From: Rhodobacteraceae bacterium PARR1 | Lineage (GTDB): Bacteria; Pseudomonadota; Alphaproteobacteria; Rhodobacterales; Rhodobacteraceae | Length of the DNA: 50,799 nt | Assembly: GCA_002256185.1 (NCBI GenBank) | Contig: NKIT01000007.1 | Coordinates: forward strand, 1-50,799 | Direction: 5' to 3' | Part shown: piece by piece, positions 34,996-47,056 of the stretch | Position numbering within the stretch: the stretch's first letter is position 1 | How the letters are laid out: every line of letters starts with the position of its first letter | Notes under the pieces: generated by a model | What the model was told of the DNA's origin: nothing | Seen by the model: the letters and a program-made list of their open reading frames with translations, nothing else | The model's database searches: none | Translations under genes and position numbers: made by a program

Positions 34996-36192
34996 ATGGC
35001 GCGGAAACCGAAAGCCACGGATGACAGCATCGACACCAGCGCCGCCGCCGACGGCATCGACCGCGACCTGATGGCGATGGTCGATGCGACTGATCCGGCA
35101 ACCCAAGCGCCTGAACCTGAGGTGGCGCCAGAAGCAAAGCCAGAAACAAAGCCAGCGACGATGCCTGAGCCTGAGCGTAAGCCCGACCCTCAACCCGCAC
35201 CTGTCGCGTCTGCATCGCGCAAATCCGGTGGGGGCGTCGTGCTGGGCATGATCCTTGGCGCGGTGATCGCGGCGGGTGCGGGGGTGGGTGTGGTGCGCTA
35301 TGCGCCGCAACTTCTGGGCCAAGCCCAAACCGCCGCTGACCCCGCTGCCGCGCAGGCGCTGACCGATTTGCAAGCGCAGGTGGCGGCACTCTCTGCCCGT
35401 CTGGATGCGCTGCCTGCCGCTGATGCCAGCCTGCCCGACCGTGTGACGGCGCTTGAACAGGCCGCCCCGCCCGATACCGCCGCGCTGCAAGCTCGGCTGG
35501 ATGAGCTTGCGGCCCGTATCGACGCGTTGCCTGCACCCGCCGCTGGCGCTGCCCCTGCGACGGCGGACCTGCAAGCGTTGCGCGACCAGATTGCTGCCCT
35601 GCAATCCGGCGCGGTCGTCTCTGACAAGGCCAACGCCTTGGCGGCTGAGGCGGAACAGCGTCTGACCGAAGCCCGCGATGCCGCCGCCGCGCTGACCGCT
35701 GCCACGCAAACCGCCACCGCCGCCACCCTGCGACAAGCCGCCCTTGGCCGAATCGGGGCGGCGCTGGAAACTGGCGTTCCCTATGCCGCCGCGCTGGCCG
35801 ACCTTGGCGAGGTGCCGCCCGTTCTGGCTGACAATGCCGCAACTGGATTGCCTGCGCTGACTGCGTTGCAAGCCAGTTTCCCCTATGCCGCGCGCCGGGG
35901 GCTTGAGGCCGCGATCACCGCCGATATGGGCGCAAGCTGGACCGAACGCGTGACGAATTTCCTGCGGACCCAGACCGGCGCGCGGTCCCTGACCCCGCGT
36001 GAGGGTGATGATCCCGACGCCATCCTGTCGCGGGCTGAGGCGGCTTTGGCCAAGGGCGATGTCGCGGCGGCTCTGGCCGAAGTGGCAACCCTGCCCGACC
36101 CCGCCAAGGCCGCGATGGCCGATTGGACGGCGCAGGCGGATCTGCGGCAACAGGCTGTGCAGGCGCTGACCGCGCTTGCCAGCCAAGGGTAA
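34996..36192 (+). CDS. Bacterial Mic60/mitofilin homologue
   Basis: 398 residues from ATG 34996 (AGGGGA upstream). An acidic, proline-rich N-terminus (about 75 residues) precedes one membrane span (GGGVVLGMILGAVIAAGAG). A long alanine-rich coiled coil follows (AQALTDLQAQVAALSARLDAL and repeats), then a C-terminal mitofilin-like helical domain (SFPYAARRGLEAAITADMGASWTERVTNFLRTQTGARSL). Alphaproteobacterial Mic60 shapes intracytoplasmic membranes, the ancestor of cristae organisation. Its place between hemD and hemY is the known arrangement. Confidence 0.85.
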   Translation: MARKPKATDDSIDTSAAADGIDRDLMAMVDATDPATQAPEPEVAPEAKPETKPATMPEPERKPDPQPAPVASASRKSGGGVVLGMILGAVIAAGAGVGVVRYAPQLLGQAQTAADPAAAQALTDLQAQVAALSARLDALPAADASLPDRVTALEQAAPPDTAALQARLDELAARIDALPAPAAGAAPATADLQALRDQIAALQSGAVVSDKANALAAEAEQRLTEARDAAAALTAATQTATAATLRQAALGRIGAALETGVPYAAALADLGEVPPVLADNAATGLPALTALQASFPYAARRGLEAAITADMGASWTERVTNFLRTQTGARSLTPREGDDPDAILSRAEAALAKGDVAAALAEVATLPDPAKAAMADWTAQADLRQQAVQALTALASQG

Positions 36193-36202
36193 GGGGCGCG
36201 AC

Positions 36203-38919
<2,717 letters not shown>

Positions 38920-38940
38920 TCCCGGCCTGAACGCGACCTG

Positions 38941-38970
38941 AGCCCCCGGCCCGGTCCGGGGGCTTTTCCT
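38941..38970 (+). terminator. Terminator after the TRAP binding-protein gene
   Basis: AGCCCCCGG (38941-38949) and CCGGGGGCT (38956-38964) pair perfectly around a six-base loop, followed by tttcctttg. Confidence 0.88.
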
Positions 38971-39088
38971 TTGTCCTGATCACATTTGCGACGGTCCCGG
39001 TCCTTAGGACAACGGGACGAAGCGATAGGCATTCCCACGGCGGGCGTTTTCGCATATCCTTTGACAAAATATAAACGTGCGAGGGGCA

Positions 39089-39673
39089 ATGAGCAGATTT
39101 CTCCGCGCGTCGATCCTGTTGCTTTTGCTCGCCTCTTGCGGGGGTGGCAGGTATTCGGCGCCTCGTAATCTTGATGACGCCTGTGCCATTCTGAACGAAC
39201 GGCCCAAGTATTACCGCGCGATGAAGGCGGCAGAGCGGCGCTGGGGCATTCCGATCCATGTCCAGATGGCAACGATTCATCAGGAATCAAAGTTCATCGG
39301 CAATGCCCGGACCCCACATCGCTATGCCCTTGGTGTGATCCCGATGGGGCGGCAATCCTCGGCCTTTGGCTATAGCCAGGCGCTGGACGGCACATGGGAA
39401 GAATACCGCGATGAAGCTGGTGGGCGCGGTGCGCGGCGCGATGACATCGGCGATGCGACCGATTTCATGGGCTGGTACATGGACGACAGCACGACAGAGC
39501 TGGGCATTTCCAAGTATGACGCGCAGTCGCAGTATCTTGCCTATCACGAAGGCCGCAGCGGATTCCGCAACCAAAGCTATCTTGGCAAACCGTGGTTGAT
39601 CGACGTGGCCGCCCGCGTTGGCGCACGGGCGGAAATGTATCGCGGGCAGTTGGCAAGCTGTGGCAAACTGTAA
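39089..39673 (+). CDS. Lipoprotein with a lysozyme-like (transglycosylase SLT) fold
   Basis: 194 residues. The signal peptide ends in a lipobox LLLLLASC. The motif MATIHQESKFIGNAR carries the catalytic-type glutamate of soluble lytic transglycosylases, and GYSQALDGTWEEYRDE plus AYHEGRSGF resemble the later SLT motifs. It probably cuts peptidoglycan from the outer membrane or the periplasmic face. GAGGGGCA precedes the ATG at 39089. The family is often annotated only as hypothetical or transglycosylase-SLT-like. Confidence 0.8.
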   Translation: MSRFLRASILLLLLASCGGGRYSAPRNLDDACAILNERPKYYRAMKAAERRWGIPIHVQMATIHQESKFIGNARTPHRYALGVIPMGRQSSAFGYSQALDGTWEEYRDEAGGRGARRDDIGDATDFMGWYMDDSTTELGISKYDAQSQYLAYHEGRSGFRNQSYLGKPWLIDVAARVGARAEMYRGQLASCGKL

Positions 39674-39681
39674 GCGGCGGA

Positions 39682-40281
39682 TCAGTTCCGCCGCTGCTGT
39701 TCGGACGTGATGCTGAAGGTGGACGGCGGGAAATCCGCCGTTGCTGCCAGATTGCCAAGGATCACCGTGGTCTGCGCGCCCATGTCATCGGTGATGATCC
39801 ACTGCCGCAGTTGCAGCGGCTGGTCGGTGAACACCAACTCGATCGAGCCATACTCCGGATGTTGCGGGTCTTGCACCGCGACCCGGGTCGTGCCCTCAAC
39901 CTCGGCATGGCCGACAACGGTGTTAGCGCGGCCAAGGTCGACGGTTGGCGACAGGATCAGGTTCAGCGGCGTGCGCGTCAGCGGATACTGCTCGGGCGGT
40001 TGGTTCGACTTGGCGTCGAATATCGCGACCTGACCGGCACTTGCCAGCACCAGCGACGCATCTGGGGGCGCATATTCAAACCGCATCCGCCCCGGCCGTT
40101 TGATCTTGATCGTCCCGGTCGAGATGGAGCCGTCCGCGTTCACCTGCGTGAAATCCGTCGCCGCCGTGGTCAGGCCATTCAAATAGGCGCTGATCCGGTC
40201 AAGCGGGATGATCTCTGCCTGCGCGGGAAGCGCGAACAGAAGGGCGACAAGCGGGGCGAAAAGCGCGGATCGGTTCATCAT
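39682..40281 (-). CDS. lolA: Outer-membrane lipoprotein carrier LolA
   Basis: 199 residues with a signal peptide (MMNRSALFAPLVALLFALPAQA). The LolA core follows: TTAATDFTQVNADGSISTGTIKIKRPGRMRFEY and the late NLAATADFPPSTFSI. It ferries lipoproteins across the periplasm. Two adjacent ATG codons (40281, 40278) are both possible. The usual upstream neighbour ftsK is not present here. Confidence 0.92.
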   Translation of the reverse strand: MMNRSALFAPLVALLFALPAQAEIIPLDRISAYLNGLTTAATDFTQVNADGSISTGTIKIKRPGRMRFEYAPPDASLVLASAGQVAIFDAKSNQPPEQYPLTRTPLNLILSPTVDLGRANTVVGHAEVEGTTRVAVQDPQHPEYGSIELVFTDQPLQLRQWIITDDMGAQTTVILGNLAATADFPPSTFSITSEQQRRN

Positions 40282-40359
40282 GCGCCGAATATAACGCCGC
40301 CCGCGCCGCCTTGCACCTGTCCGTTGCAGCCTGTGCCAAGGGCGTGAAGCAGCGTGAGG

Positions 40360-41025
40360 TCAGCGCGTTCCGTAATCCCGCGCGCCAAACAGCGCCGACC
40401 CCACCCTGACATGGGTTGCCCCGGCGGCGATGGCGGCGGGGAAGTCGCTGCTCATGCCCATCGACAGCCCGGTCAGCCCGTTGCGCGCGGCCATGGCGGC
40501 CAGCATATGGAAATGCGGGGTCGCGTCTTCGGATTCTGGTGGGATGCACATCAGGCCGACCAGTGGCAGGTCACGGCGGCGGCAATCGGCGACGAACGCA
40601 TCCAGATCGGCGGGCAGGATCCCTGCCTTTTGCGGTTCTTCGCCTGTGTTGACCTGCACGAACAGATCGGGCGAGGTGCCGCGCGATTGCGCCAGCGATG
40701 CCAGCTTGTCCGCCAGCGACGGGCGGTCCAGCGAATGGATGGCGTCAAACAGTTCCACCGCGACCTTGGCCTTGTTGGTCTGCAACGGACCGATCATATG
40801 CACGGCCACGGGGCCGAACTCTGCGCGCAGGTCGGGCCATTTGCCCTGCGCCTCTTGCACGTAGTTTTCGCCAAACAGGCGGTGACCGTCCTTCAGCACG
40901 GCAACCACACGCTCCAGCGGTTGGACCTTGGACACGGCGATCAGATGCACCGATCCCGGCGCACGGCCAGCGGCGGTTTCCGCAAGGCGGAGCTTTTCCA
41001 GAATTGTCGCCAGTGCCGTGGTCAT
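40360..41025 (-). CDS. YggS-family pyridoxal-phosphate homeostasis protein
   Basis: 221 residues of alanine-racemase-like TIM barrel. LIAVSKVQPLERV carries the PLP lysine, and FGENYVQEAQGKW, HMIGPLQTNKAKVAV, LGLMCIPP-like PLVGLMCIPP, LSMGMSSDFPAAIAAGATHVRVGSALFG are diagnostic. The ATG at 41025 follows GGGGGCGGGC. It is not in an evident operon. Confidence 0.94.
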   Translation of the reverse strand: MTTALATILEKLRLAETAAGRAPGSVHLIAVSKVQPLERVVAVLKDGHRLFGENYVQEAQGKWPDLRAEFGPVAVHMIGPLQTNKAKVAVELFDAIHSLDRPSLADKLASLAQSRGTSPDLFVQVNTGEEPQKAGILPADLDAFVADCRRRDLPLVGLMCIPPESEDATPHFHMLAAMAARNGLTGLSMGMSSDFPAAIAAGATHVRVGSALFGARDYGTR

Positions 41026-41094
41026 GCCCGCCCCCATTGGTGATTGCGTGCAGAACATAGCGCCGCTGCAAAGGGACGCCATCCCCTTGGCGAC

Positions 41095-41127
41095 AAAAGA
41101 AAAGGGGCGGACCCTAAGGTCCGCCCC
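41095..41127 (-). terminator. Terminator of the first porin gene
   Basis: GGGGCGGACC (41104-41113) and GGTCCGCCCC (41118-41127) pair perfectly over ten bases with loop CTAA; on the minus strand a T-rich run (CCTTTTCTTTTG) follows. Confidence 0.88.
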
Positions 41128-41153
41128 CGTCCGATGCGCCGAAGCGCGTCAGA

Positions 41154-42029
41154 TCAGAACGAGAAGTTCACGCCCAGATCGGCTTTGGTCAGGCCGTCGT
41201 TGTTCACGATGCCGCCAGCCAGGGTCGCGCCGCCGCCCAGCGAGTAGGAAGCGCCGATGCCTTGGAAGTAGGCGGTGTTGGTGGCCGAGGTTTCAGCCTG
41301 ACGGTAGAAACCGGTGACCGAGATCGCGTCCATCGTGTAGACTGCCGACAGACCATAGGATTCCGGGTCGAAGCCGACCGCATTGTCCATGGTCATGTAA
41401 GCGACTTTCGCGGTCACGCCCGAGAAAGTTGCGGTGGCAGCAACGGCGGTGGCGGTCGCATCAGCAGCGATACCAGCCGAGTCCGAGTCTTCATAGCCGA
41501 CGGCAACCGAGAACGCGTCGGTCGCATAGGTCGCGCCGACCGAGAACGTGTCAGCAGCATTGTCCGGCTGACCAACCGACAAGTAGCCGGTGAAGCCCGA
41601 AGCGGAGTACGAATACAGAGCCGATTCACGGTCGCCCGAGGTCAGGTACGCGAATTCGTTGTGGTCGCCTGCGCCAGTGTAACCAACGCCAGCCAGGTGG
41701 CCAACAGCGGTATGCGCGGCGGAGTCGTTGCCGCCCATGGTCAGCTTGCCGAACGCGCCGGAAATGAAGACCGAACCTTCGGTGCCCGAAGCAGCGGCGA
41801 CGGCGTCATGAATGCCGAACGAACCACCGAACTCGAGGCCGCCATCGGTCGAAGCCGACATGTTGACCGAAGCGCGAACGCGCGAGTTGAAGGAGGTTTC
41901 TTTGTCGCCGACAGCAGCGGTTTCGTTGTAGGTGATGCCCATGCGGCCGTTGCCCGACAGGGTAACTTCAGCAGAAGCGAAGCCAGCGGTGCCAACCAGG
42001 ACGGTGGTGGCGAGAAGAATCTTTTTCAT
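41154..42029 (-). CDS. Gram-negative porin, copy 1
   Basis: 291 residues. Signal peptide MKKILLATTVLVGTAGFASA, then a beta-barrel pattern with glycine and aromatic alternation and the terminal phenylalanine (LGVNFSF) needed for BAM insertion. It matches the small Rhodobacter porins of 16 strands. Ribosome site GAGGGAAAA. It is very similar to copy 2 at 42299; differences cluster in the middle, where this copy has a stretch of five to ten residues (AGIAADATATAVAAT) missing or changed in copy 2. Confidence 0.95.
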   Translation of the reverse strand: MKKILLATTVLVGTAGFASAEVTLSGNGRMGITYNETAAVGDKETSFNSRVRASVNMSASTDGGLEFGGSFGIHDAVAAASGTEGSVFISGAFGKLTMGGNDSAAHTAVGHLAGVGYTGAGDHNEFAYLTSGDRESALYSYSASGFTGYLSVGQPDNAADTFSVGATYATDAFSVAVGYEDSDSAGIAADATATAVAATATFSGVTAKVAYMTMDNAVGFDPESYGLSAVYTMDAISVTGFYRQAETSATNTAYFQGIGASYSLGGGATLAGGIVNNDGLTKADLGVNFSF

Positions 42030-42143
42030 CGTTTTCCCTCGTTGTCTTAGGAACCCAGCCCAGGGGAATCCGGGGTGGGGATGACTTGTTCATCATGCCT
42101 TCCGACCGGGAATGCAACTTTCGATAGGATCGCCATCCGAACG

Positions 42144-42174
42144 ACCTGCTGCATGATGCAGTCTTGCCACAGTC
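42144..42174 (-). promoter_or_regulatory. Conserved 31-base element upstream of porin copy 1
   Basis: 28 of 31 positions equal the element at 43273-43303, and both lie about 115 bases before their ATG. It contains CTTGCCACAGTC and an imperfect dyad CTGCATCATGCAG on the minus strand. A promoter-like TTGCAT follows downstream in both copies. Probably a binding site of an envelope regulator. Confidence 0.45.
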
Positions 42175-42244
42175 TTTTGGCATAGGTACGGCTTTGCAAC
42201 CCACAGAGGCCGCAATTCACCGCGCCACACGGTGATTGGAAACG

Positions 42245-42271
42245 AAAAAGGGCGGACCCGAAGGTCCGCCC
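42245..42271 (-). terminator. Terminator of the second porin gene
   Basis: GGGCGGACC (42250-42258) and GGTCCGCCC (42263-42271) pair perfectly around CGAA; on the minus strand five T follow. It is nearly the same sequence as the terminator of copy 1. Confidence 0.86.
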
Positions 42272-42298
42272 CCGTCCAAAGCGCCGAGGCGCGTTGGA

Positions 42299-43159
42299 TC
42301 AGAACGAGAAGTTCACGCCCAGATCGGCCTTGGTCAGACCGTCGGCATTGGCAACGCCACCAGCCAAGGTTGCGCCGCCGCCCAGTGCGTAGGACGCACC
42401 GATGCCTTGGAAGTAGGCGGTGTCGGTGGCCGAGGTTTCCTGCTGGCGCGCAAAGACGGTCAGCGAAACCGCATCCATCGCGTAGGTGGCCGACAGGCCA
42501 TACGACGACGGGTCGAAGCCAGCAACGTTGTCGCGGGTCATGTAGATTGCCTTGGCGGTAACGCCCGACATGGTGGCCGACGCAGCGACCGAGGTCTGGG
42601 TGCCGACAACCGACGAGTCTTCGTAGCCGACAGCGACGCTGAACGCGTCGGTCGCATAGGCAGCGCCGACCGAGTAGGTGTCGTCAGCGTTGTCCGGCTG
42701 GCCAACCGACACATAGCCGGTGAAGCCCGAAGCGGAGTACGAGTACAGCGCCGATTCACGGTCGCCCGAGGTCAGGTAGCCGATCTCGTTGTGGTCGCCG
42801 TTGCCGGTATAGCCCACGCCAGCCAGCTGGCCGACAGCGTTCTGCGCTGCGGAGTCGTTGCCGCCCATGGTCAACTTGCCGAACGCGCCCGAGATGAACA
42901 CGGAACCTTCGGTGCCGCCAGCAGCAGCGCCAGCGTCATGGATGCCGAACGAGCCGCCGAATTCCAGGCCGCCGTCGGACGAAGCCGACATGTTGACCGA
43001 CGCACGAACGCGCGAGTTGAAGGAGGTTTCTTTGTCGCCAGCAGCGGCGGTTTCGATGCTGGTGATACCCATGCGGCCGTTGCCCGACAGGGTGACTTCA
43101 GCGGAAGCGAAGCCAGCGGTGCCAACCAGAACGGTGGTGGCGAGAAGAATTTTTTTCAT
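42299..43159 (-). CDS. Gram-negative porin, copy 2
   Basis: 286 residues from ATG 43159 with the same signal peptide and C-terminal LGVNFSF as copy 1. Most of the barrel is identical (GYTGNGDHNEIGYLTSGDRES against GYTGAGDHNEFAYLTSGDRES). It lies directly upstream of copy 1 in the same orientation, each with its own upstream element and terminator, so the two are a tandem duplication of the whole transcription unit. Differences lie mostly in likely surface loops. Confidence 0.95.
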   Translation of the reverse strand: MKKILLATTVLVGTAGFASAEVTLSGNGRMGITSIETAAAGDKETSFNSRVRASVNMSASSDGGLEFGGSFGIHDAGAAAGGTEGSVFISGAFGKLTMGGNDSAAQNAVGQLAGVGYTGNGDHNEIGYLTSGDRESALYSYSASGFTGYVSVGQPDNADDTYSVGAAYATDAFSVAVGYEDSSVVGTQTSVAASATMSGVTAKAIYMTRDNVAGFDPSSYGLSATYAMDAVSLTVFARQQETSATDTAYFQGIGASYALGGGATLAGGVANADGLTKADLGVNFSF

Positions 43160-43272
43160 GGTTTTCCCTCGTTTTCTAGGAACCCACCCCAGAGGAATCT
43201 GAGCTGGGGATGCCCTGTTAAACTTTATTAACGAACGGCAATGCAACTTCATCGCGCTCGCCAAGCCCAAGC

Positions 43273-43303
43273 ACCTGCCGTATGGTGCAGTCTTGCCACA
43301 GTC
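43273..43303 (-). promoter_or_regulatory. Conserved 31-base element upstream of porin copy 2
   Basis: The counterpart of the element at 42144-42174, with three changes. It is 114 bases before the start of copy 2. Confidence 0.45.
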
Positions 43304-43445
43304 GCTTTCGTTCCGTTTCGGCGGGCCTGCACATTCGACCTCTGCCGTCTGTGCCCCGCGCCGCCATCGGGCACTTTGGGCGTGCCCCTGCAGGAAGCGT
43401 GCCCATCTGTTCCTGCGACCTGCCGCCGGGGCGGGGGGAAAAGTC

Positions 43446-43474
43446 TTGGCACGCCTTGGCGGACAGGCTAGACA
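43446..43474 (+). promoter_or_regulatory. Sigma-70-like promoter of the DUF3576 gene
   Basis: TTGGCA (43446-43451) and TAGACA (43469-43474) with a 17-base spacer, 26 bases before the ATG at 43501. Confidence 0.5.
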
Positions 43475-43500
43475 ACGGTCAAAGGACGACGGGGGACTGA

Positions 43501-44040
43501 ATGAAGCGGCATAGCGCAGTTCGACTGGTGCTGATGACGGGTTTGGCGCTGTCCGTCGCCGGATGCGGCAGTCTTGGCGGTGACAGCGGTCTGTTCCGTC
43601 GCGGCGGTGCACCGACCCCGGATCAGGTGGAACGCTCTGCCCGCGCAGATGCCCAACGTGCCGCCCTTGCCCGCGCCAGCGGCGAAGACAGCCGTGAAAC
43701 GGTATGGGGTCTGTTCAGCAACAACCGCGACCCGAACACGACGGTTGAGGTGAACAAGTATCTTTGGCAGGCGTCGCTTGAAGTGCTGGATTTTCTGCCG
43801 GTGGAATCGGTTGATCCCTTTACTGGCGTCATCACCACAGGCTTTGGCACACCGCCCGGCAGTGGTCGCGCCTATCGTGCGACGATCTACGTTCAGGACC
43901 CGTCGCTTGACGCGCGGTCGCTGAAGGTGGCGCTGCAATCGCGCGGCGGCGGTGCGGTTGCACCCGAAACCGCCCGTGCAGTGGAAGACGCGATCCTGAC
44001 CCGTGCGCGCCAACTTCGCATCCGCGATCTGGGGCTGTAA
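43501..44040 (+). CDS. DUF3576 lipoprotein
   Basis: 179 residues. A signal peptide ends in the lipobox SVAGC. The core (RETVWGLFSNNRDPNTTVEVNKYLWQASLEVLDFLPVESVDPFTGVITTGFG) is the conserved DUF3576 block found across alphaproteobacteria, usually close to leuS-lptE-holA as here. Function unknown; an envelope role is likely from the lipid anchor and neighbours. Confidence 0.9.
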   Translation: MKRHSAVRLVLMTGLALSVAGCGSLGGDSGLFRRGGAPTPDQVERSARADAQRAALARASGEDSRETVWGLFSNNRDPNTTVEVNKYLWQASLEVLDFLPVESVDPFTGVITTGFGTPPGSGRAYRATIYVQDPSLDARSLKVALQSRGGGAVAPETARAVEDAILTRARQLRIRDLGL

Positions 44041-44120
44041 CTCCGGCTTCGCGGACACCGCTTTCGGCGGAACAACTTTGGCGTGCAAAGCATTTGCCCC
44101 CGTCTGACACGGAGGCACCC

Positions 44121-44360
44121 ATGCACATGCTGAACATCGTCACGCTTCTTCTGATCATCATCGGCGGCATCAACTGGCTGCTGGTGGGGCTGTTTCAATA
44201 CGATCTTGTCGCTGAGCTGTTCGGCGGGCAGAGCAGCGGTCTGGCCCGGATGATCTATATCCTCGTCGGTCTGTCGGCGCTGTGGCAGTTGGTACCCTTT
44301 GCTCGCATGGTGTCGGGTGATGTGGTGCGTGACACCACCAACCGCGACTCGCGGCGTTGA
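44121..44360 (+). CDS. DUF378 small membrane protein
   Basis: 79 residues with two spans (IVTLLLIIIGGINWLLVGLF and MIYILVGLSALWQLVPFA). The motif IGGINWLLVGLFQYDLV is the DUF378 signature. GGAGG precedes the ATG. Function unknown. Confidence 0.9.
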   Translation: MHMLNIVTLLLIIIGGINWLLVGLFQYDLVAELFGGQSSGLARMIYILVGLSALWQLVPFARMVSGDVVRDTTNRDSRR

Positions 44361-44431
44361 CGGCATTCACTGGACCTTGGCGGTCGCGCTTCCTATAACC
44401 CCACGCGCAAGCACACGCCGAGGGGCCAGAG

Positions 44432-47056
44432 ATGTCGCGCTACGAACCCAGTGTTACCGAACCCAAATGGCAAGCCCAATGGGAGGAAGCCGGGACGTTC
44501 CTGGCCAAGCGCGACCCGTCGAAGCCAAAGTACTACGTGCTTGAGATGTTCCCCTATCCGTCGGGGCGCATCCACATGGGGCATGTGCGCAACTACACGA
44601 TGGGCGATGTCGTCGCCCGTCAGAAGGCTGCGGCTGGCTATTCGGTGCTGCATCCCATGGGCTGGGACGCTTTCGGGATGCCCGCCGAGAATGCCGCGAT
44701 GGAGCGGGGCGGCCACCCCAAGACCTGGACCTATGGCAACATCGCCGACATGCGCGCGCAGATGAAGCCGTTGGGCCTGTCGATCGACTGGTCCCGCGAA
44801 TTCGCCACCTGCGACCCCGAGTATTACGGCCAGCAACAAGCCATGTTCATCGACATGCTTGAGGCGGGTCTTGTCTACCGCAAGAACGCGGTGGTGAACT
44901 GGGACCCGGTCGACATGACCGTTCTGGCCAATGAGCAGGTGATCGACGGCAAGGGCTGGCGGTCGGGCGCTGCGGTGGAACGGCGCGAGTTGACGCAGTG
45001 GTTCTTCAAAATCTCCGACTATTCCGAGGATCTGCTGAATGCGCTGGACGGTCTGACCGACTGGCCGGAAAAGGTGCGTCTGATGCAGGCAAACTGGATC
45101 GGGCGGTCGCGCGGGTTGCAATTCGGCTTTGACACCGTGGGCGCGCCTGCAGGCTTTGACCGGCTGGAGGTTTACACGACCCGGCCTGACACGCTGATGG
45201 GCGCATCCTTTGCGGCGATCAGCGCGGATCACCCCTTGGCCAAGGCGTTGGAGTCTGACCCCGCCGTGGCCGCCTTTGTCGCCGAATGCCGCAAGGGTGG
45301 CACCAGCGCCGAAGAGATCGAAACGGCGGAAAAGATCGGCTATGACACAGGCATCCGCGTCAAGCACCCGCTGAACCCGGAGTGGGAACTGCCGGTCTGG
45401 ATCGCCAACTTCATCCTGATGGATTATGGCACGGGTGCGATTTTCGGCTGCCCCGCGCATGACCAGCGCGACCTGGATTTTGCTCGGAAGTATGGGCTGC
45501 CAGTCGAACTTGTTTTTACCGATATTCGCGGAACGAGTGCTGAACCTACTGCAGGTGTAATCTATACGAACGCGTCTCAAGGCGGTGTTCTCTCCGTTAC
45601 TATAGACCCTGCGCGGGGAGACGCTGCCTTTGCTCCAATGAAGTCAGAAAAGGTTCGTTACCTTCGCGGCTTCTCTGGGGCCGAGGTGCAGACCGGCGAA
45701 GAGGCCATCGCCGCCGCCATCGCCCATGCAGAATCGAACGGTTATGGCACCGGCGTCACCAAGTTCCGCCTGCGGGATTGGGGCATTTCCCGTCAGCGCT
45801 ATTGGGGTTGCCCGATTCCCGTGGTGCATTGTGCCGCCTGTGGCGTGGTGCCAGAGCGCAAAGAGAATCTGCCCGTCACCCTGCCCGATGATGTGACCTT
45901 TGACGTCCCCGGCAACCCGCTGGACCGCCACCCGACATGGCGCGATTGCGCCTGCCCGAAATGTGGTGCGCCTGCGCGGCGGGAAACCGACACAATGGAT
46001 ACCTTCGTGGATTCGTCGTGGTATTACGCCCGCTTCACCGCCCCGCGTGCGACGACACCGACGGTGGCCGAAGATGCCGATTACTGGATGAACGTGGACC
46101 AGTATATCGGCGGTATCGAACATGCGATCCTGCACCTCTTGTATTCCCGCTTCTTTGCCCGCGCGATGCACAAGACCGGCCATCTGCCCGCGAAAGCCAT
46201 TGAGCCGTTCAATGCCCTGTTCACCCAAGGCATGGTCACGCATGAGATTTACAAGACCACCGACGCCAATGGTCGTCCGGTCTATCACCTGCCCGAAGAC
46301 ATCATTCGCAGCGATGCCGGGGCGACGTTGAAGGACGGCACAACGGTTGAGGTGATCCCCTCGGCAAAGATGTCGAAGTCCAAGAAGAATGTCGTCGACC
46401 CGATGAACATCATCGCGGCCTTTGGGGCAGACACCGCGCGCTGGTTCGTGATGTCCGACAGCCCGCCAGAGCGCGATGTGGAATGGACAGCATCGGGGGC
46501 CGAGGCTGCTTACAAGCACCTGTCCCGCGTTTGGCGCATCGCGGATGAAGTTGCGCAATCGGATGCCCCCGCGAATGGCGATGACCTCGCCCTCGCCAAA
46601 GCCACCGCCCGCGCCGTGGATGAAGTGACCAAGGGCATCGAAGGCTTTGCCTTCAACAAGGCCATTGCGAAGCTTTATGAATTCACCAACGCCGTGCAGA
46701 AATCGCAGGCCGGTGCTGCGGCCAAGCGCGATGCGATGCGGGTGATGGCGCAACTGATGCAACCGATGACGCCGCATCTGGCCGAAGAGGTTTGGTCCAC
46801 GCTGGGCGGCGCGGGTCTGGTGGCAGAGGCGGCTTGGCCCAAGGCCGATCCGGCGCTGTTGGTGGACGATTCGGTAACGCTGCCGATCCAGATCAACGGC
46901 AAGCGGCGCGGCGAAATCACCGTGGCCAAAGACCTGCCCACCGCAGAGGTTGAAAAACTGGCGCTGGCGAACGAGGATGTGATCAAGTTTCTGGCCGGTC
47001 AGCCGGTCAAGAAGATCATCGTCGTTCCGGGGCGCATCATCAATGTCGTGGTCTAA
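44432..47056 (+). CDS. leuS: Leucyl-tRNA synthetase
   Basis: 874 residues. HMGH at 48-51 ([13 protein letters not shown]) and KMSKSKKN (about 46367-46390) are the class I signatures; the editing domain has [11 protein letters not shown] and the late [20 protein letters not shown]. The zinc knuckle CPKCGAPA and the anticodon domain follow. At about residues 350-410 the codon use changes sharply (GTA, ATA, ACT, TCT, CGT), and GC by hand count is about 51 percent over 45481-45660 against 62 percent in flanking lines. The protein is somewhat longer than relatives as I remember them. The frame stays open, so the enzyme should be functional. The stop overlaps lptE by 14 bases. Confidence 0.97.
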   Translation: MSRYEPSVTEPKWQAQWEEAGTFLAKRDPSKPKYYVLEMFPYPSGRIHMGHVRNYTMGDVVARQKAAAGYSVLHPMGWDAFGMPAENAAMERGGHPKTWTYGNIADMRAQMKPLGLSIDWSREFATCDPEYYGQQQAMFIDMLEAGLVYRKNAVVNWDPVDMTVLANEQVIDGKGWRSGAAVERRELTQWFFKISDYSEDLLNALDGLTDWPEKVRLMQANWIGRSRGLQFGFDTVGAPAGFDRLEVYTTRPDTLMGASFAAISADHPLAKALESDPAVAAFVAECRKGGTSAEEIETAEKIGYDTGIRVKHPLNPEWELPVWIANFILMDYGTGAIFGCPAHDQRDLDFARKYGLPVELVFTDIRGTSAEPTAGVIYTNASQGGVLSVTIDPARGDAAFAPMKSEKVRYLRGFSGAEVQTGEEAIAAAIAHAESNGYGTGVTKFRLRDWGISRQRYWGCPIPVVHCAACGVVPERKENLPVTLPDDVTFDVPGNPLDRHPTWRDCACPKCGAPARRETDTMDTFVDSSWYYARFTAPRATTPTVAEDADYWMNVDQYIGGIEHAILHLLYSRFFARAMHKTGHLPAKAIEPFNALFTQGMVTHEIYKTTDANGRPVYHLPEDIIRSDAGATLKDGTTVEVIPSAKMSKSKKNVVDPMNIIAAFGADTARWFVMSDSPPERDVEWTASGAEAAYKHLSRVWRIADEVAQSDAPANGDDLALAKATARAVDEVTKGIEGFAFNKAIAKLYEFTNAVQKSQAGAAAKRDAMRVMAQLMQPMTPHLAEEVWSTLGGAGLVAEAAWPKADPALLVDDSVTLPIQINGKRRGEITVAKDLPTAEVEKLALANEDVIKFLAGQPVKKIIVVPGRIINVVV

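Larger units (their letters stand above)
43160..43500. other. 341-base region between porin copy 2 and the DUF3576 gene
   Basis: Apart from the porin leader, the conserved element at 43273-43303 and a promoter at 43446-43474, nothing coding is seen. The leader of copy 2 is about 110 bases long and includes an AT-rich part (aactttattaacga) likely to be the -10 region. Confidence 0.5.

Noticed and set aside
43160-43612. Upstream extension of the porin 2 frame
   Set aside because: It has no signal peptide and crosses the promoter region; the ATG at 43159 gives a perfect porin signal peptide.
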